From the NCBI RefSeq assembly GCF_000829675.1, contig NZ_BBRX01000024.1, positions 30,370 through 94,369 of the forward strand: a stretch of DNA of 64,000 bases. Direction: 5' to 3'. The translations under genes were made by a program, and so were the position numbers. Source of the DNA: Acinetobacter rudis (GTDB lineage Bacteria > Pseudomonadota > Gammaproteobacteria > Pseudomonadales > Moraxellaceae). The notes under the pieces were generated by a model. The model made no database searches and was not told where the DNA came from. It saw only the letters and a program-made list of their open reading frames with translations. This document shows, piece by piece, positions 1 through 9,118 of the stretch (position 1 is its first letter; every line of letters starts with the position of its first letter).

Positions 1-438
1 CTCTTTAAAACTGCGCGCTCTTGGGAAAAATGTAATAGCAGTGAATATATGGTGCCTAACCGTGAGCTTTGGCAAAACCAACTCCCAACGCTAAAAGTGT
101 TTAAATATTTAGTTGCGGCAAAAGTCTTAACTGATTTTGAAGTCACTTCAGTTTATCGTGATCTCACTTTAAATCAATGTGCTGGTGGTGCTCCATCTTC
201 TCGTCACCTATTTAACTCAGCAATCGATTTTCGAATCGGGCCTGTTTATCCTCGTGCTGAAGATTATGCACATATTGAAAACTCTAAGTTTAAACTTTGC
301 CAATTTTGGTCACAGTATGGACAAAGCTTTAATATGGGCTTAGGTCTTTATGCGACTGGACAAATCCATATAGATACACAAGGTTATCGTTCTTGGGGTC
401 CAGATCTGACTCGCAATAGCTCAATGTGTCAATTTTAA
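1..438 (+). CDS. M15-type zinc peptidase (D-Ala-D-Ala carboxypeptidase-like), 5' end outside window
   Basis: The reading frame is open from the first base of the window, so the N-terminus lies upstream; only the last 145 codons are visible. The segment SSRHLFNSAIDFR matches the S-x-H-x6-D zinc-ligand pattern of the M15_3 peptidase family, and the later QIHID supplies the second His typical of these enzymes. Family members cleave peptide cross-bridges or D-Ala-D-Ala stems of peptidoglycan in the periplasm or outside the cell. Whether a signal peptide is present cannot be seen. The gene ends 91 bases before the next start and no strong terminator follows. The family is fairly sure, the exact substrate unknown. 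Confidence 0.75.
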   Translation, partial: LFKTARSWEKCNSSEYMVPNRELWQNQLPTLKVFKYLVAAKVLTDFEVTSVYRDLTLNQCAGGAPSSRHLFNSAIDFRIGPVYPRAEDYAHIENSKFKLCQFWSQYGQSFNMGLGLYATGQIHIDTQGYRSWGPDLTRNSSMCQF

Positions 439-529
439 ACGACTGTTGCATGATGCCAATTCACCTTAATAATTGCACTCTGGCGCCAAAAGATTAAAAT
501 GCATATAGTTTTAATTGTGGAAAGTCATT

Positions 530-1195
530 ATGCAACAACAGTGGTCTGAGATCGACACCTATATCGAATCTCATTTACTTCCTCAAGATCCTATTTTAAG
601 CCAAACCGTACAGAATACTCATGACAAAGGTTTGGCTGAACACCTTGCCGTTGCCCCAAACCAAGGTATGCTTTTGCAAATGTTGATTCAGATGAATCAC
701 TGCAAGCGTGTATTGGAATTAGGCACTTTTGCCGCATATAGTACGATGTGGCTTGCACGTGCCTTACCTGCTGATGGTTATGTATTGACGATTGAAGGCC
801 GCGAAGCCCATGCGCTTGTTGGCCAAGAAAACATTAACAATGCCAAACTCACCGTACCTGTAGAGCTCAAGATTGGTCGTGCTGCTGATGTATTACGTGA
901 GCTGCCTGCAGACACAGCACCTTTTGACTTTATTTTTATCGATGCTGATAAGCAAAGTTATCCTGAATACATAGACCTATGTTTAGAGCATTCACATTCA
1001 GGAACGATTATCGTCTTAGATAATGTGATTCGTGCTGGAGATATTATTGATCCTGCTAACCATAAACCGAGCATTGAAGGTATTCGTGCTGCGTACAATA
1101 AATTGCAAAATCATCCTCAAATATTATCATGCACAGCGCTACAAACTGTAGGTTGCAAAGGACATGATGGCTTTGCGATCGCAATCGTCAAATAA
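530..1195 (+). CDS. class I SAM-dependent O-methyltransferase
   Basis: A 221-residue cytosolic enzyme of the O-methyltransferase family 3 (catechol/caffeoyl-CoA OMT-like). The SAM-binding motif I is VLELGTFAAYSTMWLA near residue 60; the acidic IDADK and later LDNV motifs match the metal- and substrate-binding segments of this family. Transfer of a methyl group from SAM to a hydroxyl of a small aromatic or similar acceptor is expected, but the acceptor is not known. An in-frame TTG lies 15 bases upstream at 515, but the ATG at 530 follows a GGAAAG stretch at a good distance and is preferred. The gene stands alone, followed by 380 bases without a convincing gene. Confidence 0.85.
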   Translation: MQQQWSEIDTYIESHLLPQDPILSQTVQNTHDKGLAEHLAVAPNQGMLLQMLIQMNHCKRVLELGTFAAYSTMWLARALPADGYVLTIEGREAHALVGQENINNAKLTVPVELKIGRAADVLRELPADTAPFDFIFIDADKQSYPEYIDLCLEHSHSGTIIVLDNVIRAGDIIDPANHKPSIEGIRAAYNKLQNHPQILSCTALQTVGCKGHDGFAIAIVK

Positions 1196-1575
1196 GATCA
1201 GGTGCTGTTTGCCACAGCGATCAAGCAGCACCCCAAATCATTTTACTTTTATCCAACTTTTCCACCTAAACTTGATAAGAGTTATCCCCGTAAGTTGTTT
1301 GTAGTACTGTGGATAACTACAATAATCACACTTAACATACTGTTATTTATAAATTATGACAATAGGTTATTTATCAACCAACACGATTACAACCGATAAA
1401 TCTTAGTTAATATTTCTTCAAAATAATCATAAAATCAGTGCAATTAAGTTGAAAAACTTTGCTCAAATATTAAGTGTATACACTAGATCTATCCTACAAA
1501 TTAAATTAAAAAAAGGCGAACAATCGTTAATTAAATCACGATGATGTTCACCTTTTAGGGGAGTGTATGGATAAG
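1196..1575. other. intergenic region with two DnaA-box-like nonamers and a terminator
   Basis: No convincing gene is seen. A 65-codon open frame at 1202-1399 has no ribosome-binding site or recognisable content. The stretch is AT-rich and contains TTATCCCCG at 1282-1290 and TGTGGATAA (reverse of TTATCCACA) at 1308-1316, both close to the DnaA box consensus. The right end holds the terminator of the leftward stress-protein gene. Confidence 0.4.
1508..1556 (-). terminator. rho-independent terminator of the universal stress protein gene
   Basis: On the minus strand AAAAGGTGAACA pairs with TGTTCGCCTTTT (one G-T wobble); the loop has a further ATCGT/ACGAT pairing, and a run of T follows. It lies 20 bases after the stop of the leftward gene ending at 1576. 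Confidence 0.8.
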
Positions 1576-2418
1576 CTATTTAACAACCAATAATGGTACT
1601 GTCGCGTGCCTAAAGATGGTTGTTGTCACACTGCCTAAGAAGAATTGATGAATTTTACTGTGGCTAAATGCTCCAAGTAAAATAAACTGAATTTGAAGTT
1701 GTTGCTGATAATCTAAAATATTTTCTGCAACATCGCCGTAGCGATATTCAACCACGACATCTAGACCAGCATCTTTTAAGAATTGACTTGGATGATTCAA
1801 AATTTCAGGATGATCACCGACATACAAAAGATGACACTGCAAATGTCCAAGTAAATCACTCTTGGCAACGCGTTCAAGCATTTTCTTACAAGTTGGTGAA
1901 TCTTCATAGGCAAAAATAAATCGTGTTGGCGCTTTAAAGTTTTCACCAACAGCCAATACTGTACAATTTGCACCACGAATAAAGTTTTCAACATTACTGC
2001 CGATCGGTTTTTTTCTTTCTGCAGATTGCTCGCCAACGCGACCAATCACGACAATATCATCAGTTTCTAAAACACTAAAACTTTGCTCTAGAAAATCACC
2101 TTTTTCCTGAATTTGCTTAGGAATAATCCCATACTTTTCAGTGATCATTTCAGAAATATGCTGCAATAAGGTATTGCTATAATCCAGCGCCAATTCACTT
2201 TGTTTTTGCTCTAACTCTGCAAGCTCTTTTAATAGCATGGCATTGCTTTCAAAGCCAATTACACCGCTAATTTCACCCAAATGATAACTTGCAGGGTAAT
2301 AATCCAAAATTTGTAACAGAACCAACTCGCGCCCAGTTTTTGTGGCTATCCAGGCAGCTGCTTCAGCAAGTGCATTAATACAGGGTGAGGAATCTATACA
2401 AGCGATTACACGGTTCAT
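1576..2418 (-). CDS. tandem universal stress protein (UspA family)
   Basis: A 280-residue cytosolic protein with two Usp folds. The first half starts with MNRVIACIDSSPCINALAEA and includes VVIGRVG and an FIRGANCTVLAVGE end; the second half (from about residue 160) ends in LLGAFSHSKIHQFFLGSVTTTIFR followed by the usual hydrophobic PLLVVK strand, a form of the G-2x-G-9x-G-S/T nucleotide-binding signature. Tandem Usp proteins are linked to starvation and stress survival. A GTG six bases upstream (2424) is also open, but the GAGG at the right distance points to the ATG at 2418. It is monocistronic, with its own terminator downstream. Confidence 0.9.
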   Translation of the reverse strand: MNRVIACIDSSPCINALAEAAAWIATKTGRELVLLQILDYYPASYHLGEISGVIGFESNAMLLKELAELEQKQSELALDYSNTLLQHISEMITEKYGIIPKQIQEKGDFLEQSFSVLETDDIVVIGRVGEQSAERKKPIGSNVENFIRGANCTVLAVGENFKAPTRFIFAYEDSPTCKKMLERVAKSDLLGHLQCHLLYVGDHPEILNHPSQFLKDAGLDVVVEYRYGDVAENILDYQQQLQIQFILLGAFSHSKIHQFFLGSVTTTIFRHATVPLLVVK

Positions 2419-2555
2419 ATTCACCTCTTCTTAGCTATAAGCTTAAGTATCGTTCTAACAATCTAATTATAGGGTTAAATTTCACACATCCCTATAGTCT
2501 AATAATTTAGCCACCAACTCAATATATTTTATACTTTTCATATAGTTTAATGGAC

Positions 2556-3212
2556 TTAATCACGATAACGAATAAATCGTGCGGGGTTCCCTGCAACGAT
2601 TTCACGCGTAGCAACATCTTTTGTAACCATACTTTGCATACCAACCACTGCATGTGCTGCAATACTTACACCATCTTTAACACCTACATGTGCGCCAAGC
2701 CAAACATCTTGACCAATTTCAATGCCCTGTGAGCGAACAGCTTGTTGATAGATCGGTTGATCAAGAGCCATGCCATGATCAAATGCATACAGATGACAGT
2801 AGGCTGCGATTCGTACTTGGTCATGCAAGATAATCCCCTTACGCCCACCATCTAATATACAGTGATGGTTAATCGCTACTTCACGACCAATTTGTAAGGG
2901 ACCATGTAAAGTGCAGTCTGCTGCAATAAAAGTATTATCACCAATGACAATATCACGACCTGGTTCAGCAAAAATATGTGCTAAGGGTGAAATAAAACAG
3001 TTTTTACCAATATGTACTGTTTCCATTTCCATTAAATATTGTTGATATTCTTGTTGCCATTGTTCAGCCCATACACGATTTTTTGCTTTTAAACGCCAAT
3101 ATAACCATGGCATATAATTTAAACGATGTTGATGCTGAGCTCTGTATTTAAGTAAAATATCAGATTGATCTGTAACTAAACCTGTATCAGGTTGCATATT
3201 GGTCTGATCCAT
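2556..3212 (-). CDS. left-handed beta-helix (hexapeptide repeat) acyltransferase
   Basis: A 218-residue protein whose central part (about residues 75-205) is made of hexapeptide repeats such as IGDNTF, IGREVA and IGQDVWLGAHVGV, with AFDHGM supplying the catalytic-type His seen in maltose/galactoside O-acetyltransferases and WcaF. The C-terminus VTKDVATREIVAGNPARFIR is the standard end of the xenobiotic/sugar acetyltransferase branch. The N-terminal 70 residues are polar and carry several Tyr and Trp. It probably acetylates a sugar or surface glycan; the substrate is unknown. It lies 9 bases downstream of the YigZ-like gene and is likely cotranscribed with it. Confidence 0.8.
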   Translation of the reverse strand: MDQTNMQPDTGLVTDQSDILLKYRAQHQHRLNYMPWLYWRLKAKNRVWAEQWQQEYQQYLMEMETVHIGKNCFISPLAHIFAEPGRDIVIGDNTFIAADCTLHGPLQIGREVAINHHCILDGGRKGIILHDQVRIAAYCHLYAFDHGMALDQPIYQQAVRSQGIEIGQDVWLGAHVGVKDGVSIAAHAVVGMQSMVTKDVATREIVAGNPARFIRYRD

Positions 3213-3221
3213 AGAACTTAC

Positions 3222-3809
3222 TCAGGCTTTGGGTTCGCAAAGTTGGGAACGTCCGCGACTGACATCTTGTAAACGTAATGCAAAACTTGCAACTTGATCT
3301 TGTTGTAACTTTAGATCGACAATAATACCCTGCTCTACATACTGCTCAATATACTCGATATCAAGTTGTTTTAACTCATATTGTAAAATTGGCCATTCCG
3401 CGAAGCCACATTCAAAAGTGTATTCTTGTTTTTCAATGAGCTCTATTTTATTTGCTAACAAAATACATTGTCCAGCACAGCCTCCATAAGCCCGTACCAA
3501 ACCACCTGTACCTAACTTGATACCGCCATACCACCGATTGACCAAGACGATTGTATTCGTCAACTCACGCCCTTCAATGGTGGCTAAAATGGGTCGACCA
3601 GCCGTACCAGAAGGTTCACCATCATCATTAAACCGTAATTGATGACCAATCTTCCAAGCCCAACATTGATGTGTCGTAGTGATATCTTTATGTAAAGCAA
3701 GAAAAGCTTTGACCGCCTCCTCACTGTCTACAGGAGCAGCAATTGCTTCGAAGCGACTTTTTTTTATTTCTTCTTCATAACGATAAGTGGTATCTAAAGT
3801 AAAAGGCAT
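3222..3809 (-). CDS. yigZ: YigZ/IMPACT family protein
   Basis: A 195-residue protein with the UPF0029 N-terminal domain: KKSRFEAIAAPVDSEEAV, the H-x4-H-x-C-W-A region TTHQCWAWKIG, DDGEPSGTAGRPILATIEG, and NRWYGGIKLGTGGLVRAYG are the hallmark motifs. A C-terminal domain of about 60 residues follows. The family resembles eukaryotic IMPACT and is thought to bind nucleic acid or ribosomes, but its bacterial role is not settled. A GTG is in frame at 3815; the ATG at 3809 gives the normal family start MPFTL. The gene precedes the acetyltransferase by 9 bases. Confidence 0.9.
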   Translation of the reverse strand: MPFTLDTTYRYEEEIKKSRFEAIAAPVDSEEAVKAFLALHKDITTTHQCWAWKIGHQLRFNDDGEPSGTAGRPILATIEGRELTNTIVLVNRWYGGIKLGTGGLVRAYGGCAGQCILLANKIELIEKQEYTFECGFAEWPILQYELKQLDIEYIEQYVEQGIIVDLKLQQDQVASFALRLQDVSRGRSQLCEPKA

Positions 3810-3830
3810 AAACACAACATATAAAAAAGC

Positions 3831-3865
3831 AAAAAGCGCGACTACTCAATATAATCGCGCTTTTT
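3831..3865 (-). terminator. terminator of the kds-lpt operon
   Basis: An 11-base inverted repeat, AAAAAGCGCGA at 3831-3841 and TCGCGCTTTTT at 3855-3865, lies just after the lptB stop and runs into T-rich sequence on the minus strand. Confidence 0.85.
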
Positions 3866-3869
3866 TTGG

Positions 3870-4616
3870 TTATACAACGAAATCGTCACCCAAATACACT
3901 CGACGAACCGTTTCATTGGAAAGAATCTCAGCTGGTGTACCTTCAGCAATTACAGCACCTTCACTTACGATATAAGCATGCTCACAAATCGCTAATGTTT
4001 CACGCACGTTATGATCTGTGATCAAAACTCCGATATCACGATCTTTGAGTGTCCGAATAATTTCTTTGATGTCACCAACTGAAATTGGATCGACACCAGC
4101 AAAGGGTTCATCAAGCAGCATGAATTTTGGATCTGCGGCCAAAGCCCGTGCGATTTCTGCACGGCGACGTTCACCACCAGATACACTCATACCTAATGAG
4201 TCACGGATATGTGTAATTTTAAAGTCTTCAAGTAAACGCTGTAATTCTTGTTCACGCTGCGCCTTGTTTAAGTCTTTACGTGTTTCCAAAATCGCCATGA
4301 TATTATCAGCAATACTCAGCTTTCTAAAAATAGAAGCTTCTTGCGGTAAATACCCAATACCAATACGTGCACGTTCATGCATGGCTAAATCGGAAATATC
4401 AAGATCATCCAAATGAATCTCACCACGATCCATACGAACTAATCCAACCACCATATAAAAGCTGGTCGTTTTACCTGCACCATTCGGTCCAAGTAATCCG
4501 ACAATCTGTCCACTTTTCATGCTAAAAGAGACATCTTTAACAACCCAGCGTTTACTGTAATTTTTCCCTAAGTGTTTAATGCATAAAACACGTTGTGGAT
4601 TATTGCTCGATTGCAT
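3870..4616 (-). CDS. lptB: LPS export ABC transporter ATP-binding protein LptB
   Basis: A 248-residue ABC ATPase. Walker A is [13 protein letters not shown] near residue 40, the signature is [15 protein letters not shown], and Walker B is [12 protein letters not shown] followed by the H-loop [10 protein letters not shown]. The length and the [12 protein letters not shown] C-terminus match LptB (241 residues in E. coli). It powers extraction of lipopolysaccharide or lipooligosaccharide from the inner membrane through LptFG, with LptC and LptA as the periplasmic bridge. Its ATG overlaps the lptA stop as TAATG, so translation is coupled. It is the last gene of the kdsD-kdsC-lptC-lptA-lptB operon. 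Confidence 0.97.
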   Translation of the reverse strand: MQSSNNPQRVLCIKHLGKNYSKRWVVKDVSFSMKSGQIVGLLGPNGAGKTTSFYMVVGLVRMDRGEIHLDDLDISDLAMHERARIGIGYLPQEASIFRKLSIADNIMAILETRKDLNKAQREQELQRLLEDFKITHIRDSLGMSVSGGERRRAEIARALAADPKFMLLDEPFAGVDPISVGDIKEIIRTLKDRDIGVLITDHNVRETLAICEHAYIVSEGAVIAEGTPAEILSNETVRRVYLGDDFVV

Positions 4617-5182
4617 TAATCACGCGCTCCTGGGAAGGTTTTGTTTGTGGATGGTGGGATAACAATCTTCACACGACCGCCGTTGTTCTGTCCTGAACCT
4701 GCCCCACCACTCGCCTCTACATCACCTTTGTTCATGCTATATTTCAATGTATTACTACGGATACTCGCACCATTTTGATCAAGATAAGCATTGCCGCTCA
4801 TATTGAGAATACCCGTTTCAGTGTTATAAATAATTTTTTGAGCTTCACCACGTGCTAAACCCTTGTTGCCATCCATTTGTTGCTGGAATTTAGCAGGAGA
4901 GCCCGTTGCAGTGACAATACGAACTTGTCTATTGGCATTAAACTGAGCAACGACTGAAGAGGCTTGAAGTTTCATGGTGCCTTGCTCGATCACAACATTT
5001 CCACTATAAGTCATTAAACCGGTCTTATCATTGAAAGTAGCGCTATCTGCTAACAATTCAACGCTTTGATTACGGTCAGACTGTAATGCAAAAACTGAAG
5101 CAGATGCACAGACCAGTGTTGTAAGCAACACACTTTTCTGAGTAAAGCGGGTCAATATATTAAAATGATTATTGTGGCGCAT
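4616..5182 (-). CDS. lptA: LPS transport periplasmic protein LptA
   Basis: A 188-residue OstA/LptA-type protein. After a signal peptide (hydrophobic stretch with cleavage probably after VFA, near residue 33) comes the beta-jellyroll core with [21 protein letters not shown] and later [13 protein letters not shown]. It bridges the inner and outer membranes and shuttles lipid A-core. A longer frame opens at 5209, but the ATG at 5182 has a GAGGAAC ribosome-binding site five bases away and overlaps the end of lptC by 14 bases. The C-terminus is Gly- and Asn-rich. Confidence 0.93.
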   Translation of the reverse strand: MRHNNHFNILTRFTQKSVLLTTLVCASASVFALQSDRNQSVELLADSATFNDKTGLMTYSGNVVIEQGTMKLQASSVVAQFNANRQVRIVTATGSPAKFQQQMDGNKGLARGEAQKIIYNTETGILNMSGNAYLDQNGASIRSNTLKYSMNKGDVEASGGAGSGQNNGGRVKIVIPPSTNKTFPGARD

Positions 5183-5714
5183 AAGTTCCTCGAATATTAG
5201 AAAAATCAAATTGACCCTGATTAAGATCTGCTTTTAATCCTTGACTTAAGAATAGACCACCTGGTGACTCAACACGTACTTGATGTTTGGTCTCTAGAGT
5301 ACCCAATTCTGGATAGCCTATCAGCTCATCGGTAAAAAACTTCAATTGTCCTCCCACACTATTTTTAATAGCGCGGACATTGCCAGTTAAGACAACCTTT
5401 TCATTGTCATTAAAGCCATTACCTTGATCAGCACGAAAATTTATATCGACCTGATCATTACGGTACATAGACACATTAAGATTGATTAACTTAGAGGTTT
5501 TATCCTGTAAGTTCTGCTCCAGATGATCTACTTGAGCACGTACACTCACAATGCCTGTTTCATCTGTTTGTAAAAGTTGAACAGCATCAGCGGAATAAGT
5601 CATATTCCGCGCTGTATCCACTTTAAGTTTTTCATTTTTACCACTGTAGTAATAATAGCCCCCACTAATCAAGGCGATAATTACTGCAAGGGTATATAGT
5701 ATGCGTGTATCCAT
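5169..5714 (-). CDS. lptC: LPS export protein LptC
   Basis: A 181-residue bitopic protein: one N-terminal transmembrane helix (ILYTLAVIIALISGGYYYY) and a periplasmic LptC jellyroll with repeated short beta-strands. It docks on LptBFG and passes lipopolysaccharide to LptA. Sequence conservation in this family is low, but position between kdsC and lptA, length (191 in E. coli) and topology make the call firm. The stop lies inside the start region of lptA. Confidence 0.93.
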   Translation of the reverse strand: MDTRILYTLAVIIALISGGYYYYSGKNEKLKVDTARNMTYSADAVQLLQTDETGIVSVRAQVDHLEQNLQDKTSKLINLNVSMYRNDQVDINFRADQGNGFNDNEKVVLTGNVRAIKNSVGGQLKFFTDELIGYPELGTLETKHQVRVESPGGLFLSQGLKADLNQGQFDFSNIRGTYAPQ

Positions 5715-5753
5715 AAATTGTAGATCACTTGCCTAGCGCAGACTTAAGACAGA

Positions 5754-6293
5754 TTAATATGGGGCAGCCAAATATTTTTCAAGTAACTCTTGGTAAACAT
5801 CTTTAGCAGTCAATAACATATCACAAACTTCACGTACTGCTCCACGTCCCCCCATCGCTTGGGTTACAAGATCAGCGCGTTTTCGAACCTCAACATGACC
5901 ATTCGGCACAGTCACTTTCATACCTGCAATAGCAAAAGCAGATAAATCTGGCCAATCATCACCCATATATAGGCAATCTTCAGGACGTAAGTTTAGCTGA
6001 GCACATGCCTCTTTAAGTGCAGTACCTTTATCTTCTCGGCCTTGAAAAACCAGATCTACGCCTAAATCGCCCATACGCTTATCTACGATTTGACTTTTAC
6101 GCCCAGTGATAATAATCACTTTCATACCCGCTTTTTGCACCAGTTTCATGCCTAAACCATCGCGAATATCAAAAGATTTTATTTCATCACCACTATTGGT
6201 CAAGCTAACAAAACCATCACTGAGAATACCATCCACATCAAGCACTAAAGCTTGGATATCACGTGCTTGTTCTAATAATACATAAGAAGACAT
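5754..6293 (-). CDS. kdsC: 3-deoxy-D-manno-octulosonate 8-phosphate phosphatase KdsC
   Basis: A 179-residue HAD phosphatase of the C0 (no cap) type. The catalytic motif is LVLDVDGILSDG near residue 16, motif II is IIITGR, and motif III is YMGDDWPDLSAF. It removes phosphate from KDO-8-P in the KDO pathway that feeds lipid A-core assembly. It lies 3 bases after kdsD, so the two KDO genes are translated in tandem before the Lpt transport genes. Confidence 0.95.
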   Translation of the reverse strand: MSSYVLLEQARDIQALVLDVDGILSDGFVSLTNSGDEIKSFDIRDGLGMKLVQKAGMKVIIITGRKSQIVDKRMGDLGVDLVFQGREDKGTALKEACAQLNLRPEDCLYMGDDWPDLSAFAIAGMKVTVPNGHVEVRKRADLVTQAMGGRGAVREVCDMLLTAKDVYQELLEKYLAAPY

Positions 6294-6296
6294 GGC

Positions 6297-7289
6297 TTAA
6301 CTCACCCCAGCTTGAATCAAATCGTGCATGCTAATCACGCCAGTAACTTTATTGTCTGCATCTACAACAACAAATTGACTAATTTTCTTATCGTTCATTT
6401 TTTCCAATGCTTCCACTGCACGAGCTTCCGATGAAATCGTCATCGGATTGCATGTCATCACTGAGGAAACAGGTAAGTTCACATCGAAACCTTGTTGTTT
6501 ATCGATTAGACGACGTAAATCCCCATCTGTAAATATTCCCAACAATACGTTGTTTTCATCAACAACCGTGGTTACACCCATTCGTTTATTTGAAATTTCA
6601 TATAAAACTTTATTCATTGGTGTATCTGGAGAAACTTTAGGTAAATCTTCGCCTGTATGCATTAAGTGTTTTACATGTAGCAATAAACGTTTGCCTAATG
6701 CCCCAGCTGGATGTGAGCGAGCAAAATCATCAGCAGTAAAACCACGTGCTTCGAGTAATGCCACAGCCAAAGCATCGCCTAAAGCCAATGTTGCAGTTGT
6801 ACTTGAAGTTGGTGCTAAACCGAGTGGACAAGCTTCATTAATATCACCCAAGGTTAAGGCAACATCAGCATTTTTAGGCATTGGCCCGCTGTCATCTGCA
6901 CTGATACTAATCAATGGAACTTGTAAGTGTTTGATCAGTGGCATCAACATCATAATTTCATCACTCTTACCTGAGTTTGAAATCGCAATCAGTACATCTC
7001 CACGCACCAACATTCCTAGATCACCATGGCCGGCTTCACCTGGATGCATAAAGAAAGAAGGTGTGCCTGTAGAGGCAAAGGTAGCTGCCATCTTACGACC
7101 AATATGACCTGACTTGCCCATGCCTGTTACAACTACACGCCCTTGGCACTGCAAAATAATCTGACAAGCACGATCGAAGCGTTCATCAATCTGGCCTGCA
7201 AGAGTATTTAAGGCATCCACTTCAACGCTTAACGTTTGTAATGCAACCTTTTGAAAATCTATTTGATTCTGTATATGCGGTAAATTCAA
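6297..7289 (-). CDS. kdsD: D-arabinose 5-phosphate isomerase KdsD
   Basis: The enzyme converts ribulose 5-phosphate to arabinose 5-phosphate, the first step to KDO. The SIS domain (VVVTGMGKSGHIGRKMAATF, then SNSGKSDEI) fills the first half, and two CBS domains follow the AGALGKRLLL linker. The frame is open from an ATG at 7340 (347 residues), but the 17 extra residues do not resemble the family. A TTG at 7289 gives 330 residues, matching the usual 328, and has an AAGG nine bases upstream; I prefer it, with moderate certainty. It is the first gene of the kds-lpt operon and diverges from cysS. Confidence 0.93.
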   Translation of the reverse strand: MNLPHIQNQIDFQKVALQTLSVEVDALNTLAGQIDERFDRACQIILQCQGRVVVTGMGKSGHIGRKMAATFASTGTPSFFMHPGEAGHGDLGMLVRGDVLIAISNSGKSDEIMMLMPLIKHLQVPLISISADDSGPMPKNADVALTLGDINEACPLGLAPTSSTTATLALGDALAVALLEARGFTADDFARSHPAGALGKRLLLHVKHLMHTGEDLPKVSPDTPMNKVLYEISNKRMGVTTVVDENNVLLGIFTDGDLRRLIDKQQGFDVNLPVSSVMTCNPMTISSEARAVEALEKMNDKKISQFVVVDADNKVTGVISMHDLIQAGVS

Positions 7290-7469
7290 AATGGTGAACC
7301 TTAATTCGATACAATAGAGATAGAAATCTTTTCGACACATTCTAACATAGCAAAACTCACCTGCTCTTTTTTTAATGTATAAAATTCATTTGTATAGAAA
7401 AATTATTGATAAAACTTTATGAATAATAGTGCTTAGGCTATGATAGAGCACCTTTGTTAAAAACATCTA

Positions 7470-8897
7470 ATGCCCATGCAACCATTCGTCCTTTATAACT
7501 CAGAGCAACGTAAAAAAGTTGAATTTGTTCCTCGCAAAGAAGGTCAAATCGACATGTATGTCTGTGGAATGACCGTTTATGACTACTGTCATATTGGACA
7601 TGCTCGGGTCATGGTTGCGTTTGACTATATCGTACGTTTTCTACGGAGTCAGGGTTGGAAAGTTCGATATATCAGAAATATTACAGATATTGATGACAAG
7701 ATCATCAAACGTGCAAAAGAAAACAATGAATCTATTCAGCAGCTCACTGCCCGCTTTATTCAGGCAATGAATGAAGATTCGGCCAATCTCGGCTGTGTAG
7801 CACCTGATGAAGAACCACGTGCAACTGACTACATCGACCAAATGCAAAGCATGATCGGTGACTTAGTTGAAAAAGATGCAGCATATGCAGCAAAAAATGG
7901 CGATGTTTATTTTCGTGTAGAAAATTTTGATCGTTATGGTCGTCTATCAGGTCGTAAACTTGATGATATGCAGGCAGGTGCTTCAGATCGTGTAGATGTA
8001 GAAGTTGATAAAAAGCATCCTTTTGACTTTGTGCTTTGGAAGCATGCCAAAGAAAATGAACCGTTTTGGCCATCTCCATGGGGCAAAGGTCGTCCAGGTT
8101 GGCATATTGAATGTTCAGCAATGTCGACTTGCTGCTTAGGCAATCATTTTGATATTCATGGGGGTGGTTCTGACCTACTCTTCCCTCACCATGAAAATGA
8201 GATTGCACAAAGTGAGGCTGCAACAGGCGAACAGTATGTAAACTACTGGATGCATGTTGGCTTTATCAATGTCGATGGTGAAAAAATGTCGAAGTCTCTC
8301 GGCAACTTCTTTACTATTCGTGACGTGATGGATAAATTCCACCCTGAAGTGATTCGCTATTTTATTGTCTCTTCGCATTATCGCAGCCCAGTAAACTTCT
8401 CTGATGTTGCACTTAAAGAAGCAAAAACAGCACTTAGTCGCTTCTATCATGCATTTAAAGCTTACCAACAGGTTTACGGTGAAGAAGTAACGACTCAGGT
8501 CGATCAAGCACTGCTTGAGCGCTTCAATAGTGCTATGCGTGATGACTTTAATACAGCTGAAGCGCTAGCCGTATTGTTTGAAGTTAGCAAAGAACTTAAC
8601 CGTGCCATCAAAGAACAAGCTGCTGATCAAGCAGCCAGTTATTATGCGACATTACGTCATTTGACTGATATTTTAGGTTTGGTACAGCACCCTGTTGATG
8701 AGTTTCTTAAATCAGATATTGGTCAAACGGCTCTTGCCCTATCTGAAGATGATATTGCAGACCTGATTCAACAGCGTCAAGACGCGAAAAAAGCGAAAGA
8801 CTTTGCTAAAGCAGATGAAATTCGCCAGTCACTATTGGCCCAAGGTGTCGTTTTAGAAGATACCCGCCAAGGTACTGTTTGGCGCCGTGCTGATTAA
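7470..8897 (+). CDS. cysS: cysteinyl-tRNA synthetase
   Basis: A 475-residue class I aminoacyl-tRNA synthetase. The HIGH motif appears as CHIGHARV near residue 40 and KMSKS as KMSKSLGN near residue 273. The zinc ligands are the Cys of [10 protein letters not shown], the Cys of GWHIECSAM and the His residues of [15 protein letters not shown]-type helical domain and anticodon-binding end follow. Two ATG codons six bases apart (7470, 7476) are possible starts. It is followed 62 bases on by tRNA-Gly. Confidence 0.98.
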   Translation: MPMQPFVLYNSEQRKKVEFVPRKEGQIDMYVCGMTVYDYCHIGHARVMVAFDYIVRFLRSQGWKVRYIRNITDIDDKIIKRAKENNESIQQLTARFIQAMNEDSANLGCVAPDEEPRATDYIDQMQSMIGDLVEKDAAYAAKNGDVYFRVENFDRYGRLSGRKLDDMQAGASDRVDVEVDKKHPFDFVLWKHAKENEPFWPSPWGKGRPGWHIECSAMSTCCLGNHFDIHGGGSDLLFPHHENEIAQSEAATGEQYVNYWMHVGFINVDGEKMSKSLGNFFTIRDVMDKFHPEVIRYFIVSSHYRSPVNFSDVALKEAKTALSRFYHAFKAYQQVYGEEVTTQVDQALLERFNSAMRDDFNTAEALAVLFEVSKELNRAIKEQAADQAASYYATLRHLTDILGLVQHPVDEFLKSDIGQTALALSEDDIADLIQQRQDAKKAKDFAKADEIRQSLLAQGVVLEDTRQGTVWRRAD

Positions 8898-8921
8898 TTC
8901 ACCACTTAGCAGCATATAGAG

Positions 8922-8949
8922 TTGACAGTTTAATGAAATTCTCTATAAT
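8922..8949 (+). promoter_or_regulatory. sigma-70 promoter of tRNA-Gly
   Basis: Perfect TTGACA (8922-8927) and TATAAT (8944-8949) hexamers with a 16-base spacer, ending ten bases before the mature tRNA start. Confidence 0.9.
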
Positions 8950-8959
8950 GCCACGTATT

Positions 8960-9035
8960 GCGGGAATAGCTCAGTTGGTAGAGCATAACCTTGCCAAGGT
9001 TGGGGTCGGGAGTTCGAGTCTCCTTTCCCGCTCCA
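8960..9035 (+). tRNA. tRNA-Gly (GCC), CCA encoded
   Basis: A 76-base cloverleaf: acceptor GCGGGAA/TTCCCGC, D arm GCTC/GAGC, anticodon loop TTGCCAA (anticodon GCC), T arm GGGAG-TTCGAGT-CTCCT, discriminator T and encoded CCA. The siderophore island begins directly behind it, as is common for integration at tRNA 3' ends. Confidence 0.97.
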
Positions 9036-9042
9036 GAATACG

Positions 9043-9075
9043 AAAAGCCCTTATCTTTTGATAAGGGCTTTTTTT
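9043..9075 (+). terminator. terminator of tRNA-Gly
   Basis: A 13-base stem AAAAGCCCTTATC/GATAAGGGCTTTT with a four-base loop and a T-run. It may also serve the leftward MATE gene that ends at 9119. Confidence 0.93.
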
Positions 9076-9118
9076 ATGTGGGGTTATTCATATTCAAATG
9101 TCTTGGGATCAATGCATT

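Noticed and set aside
1202..1399. 65-codon open frame after the O-methyltransferase
   Set aside because: No ribosome-binding site, AT-rich composition and Lys/Phe/Tyr/Asn-heavy content; looks like chance.
6448..7107. 219-codon frame antisense to kdsD
   Set aside because: Mirror frame of a well-conserved gene; Ser/Pro-rich content typical of antisense shadows.
7756..8223. 155-codon frame antisense to cysS
   Set aside because: Shadow of a clear synthetase gene, His-rich with no family signal.
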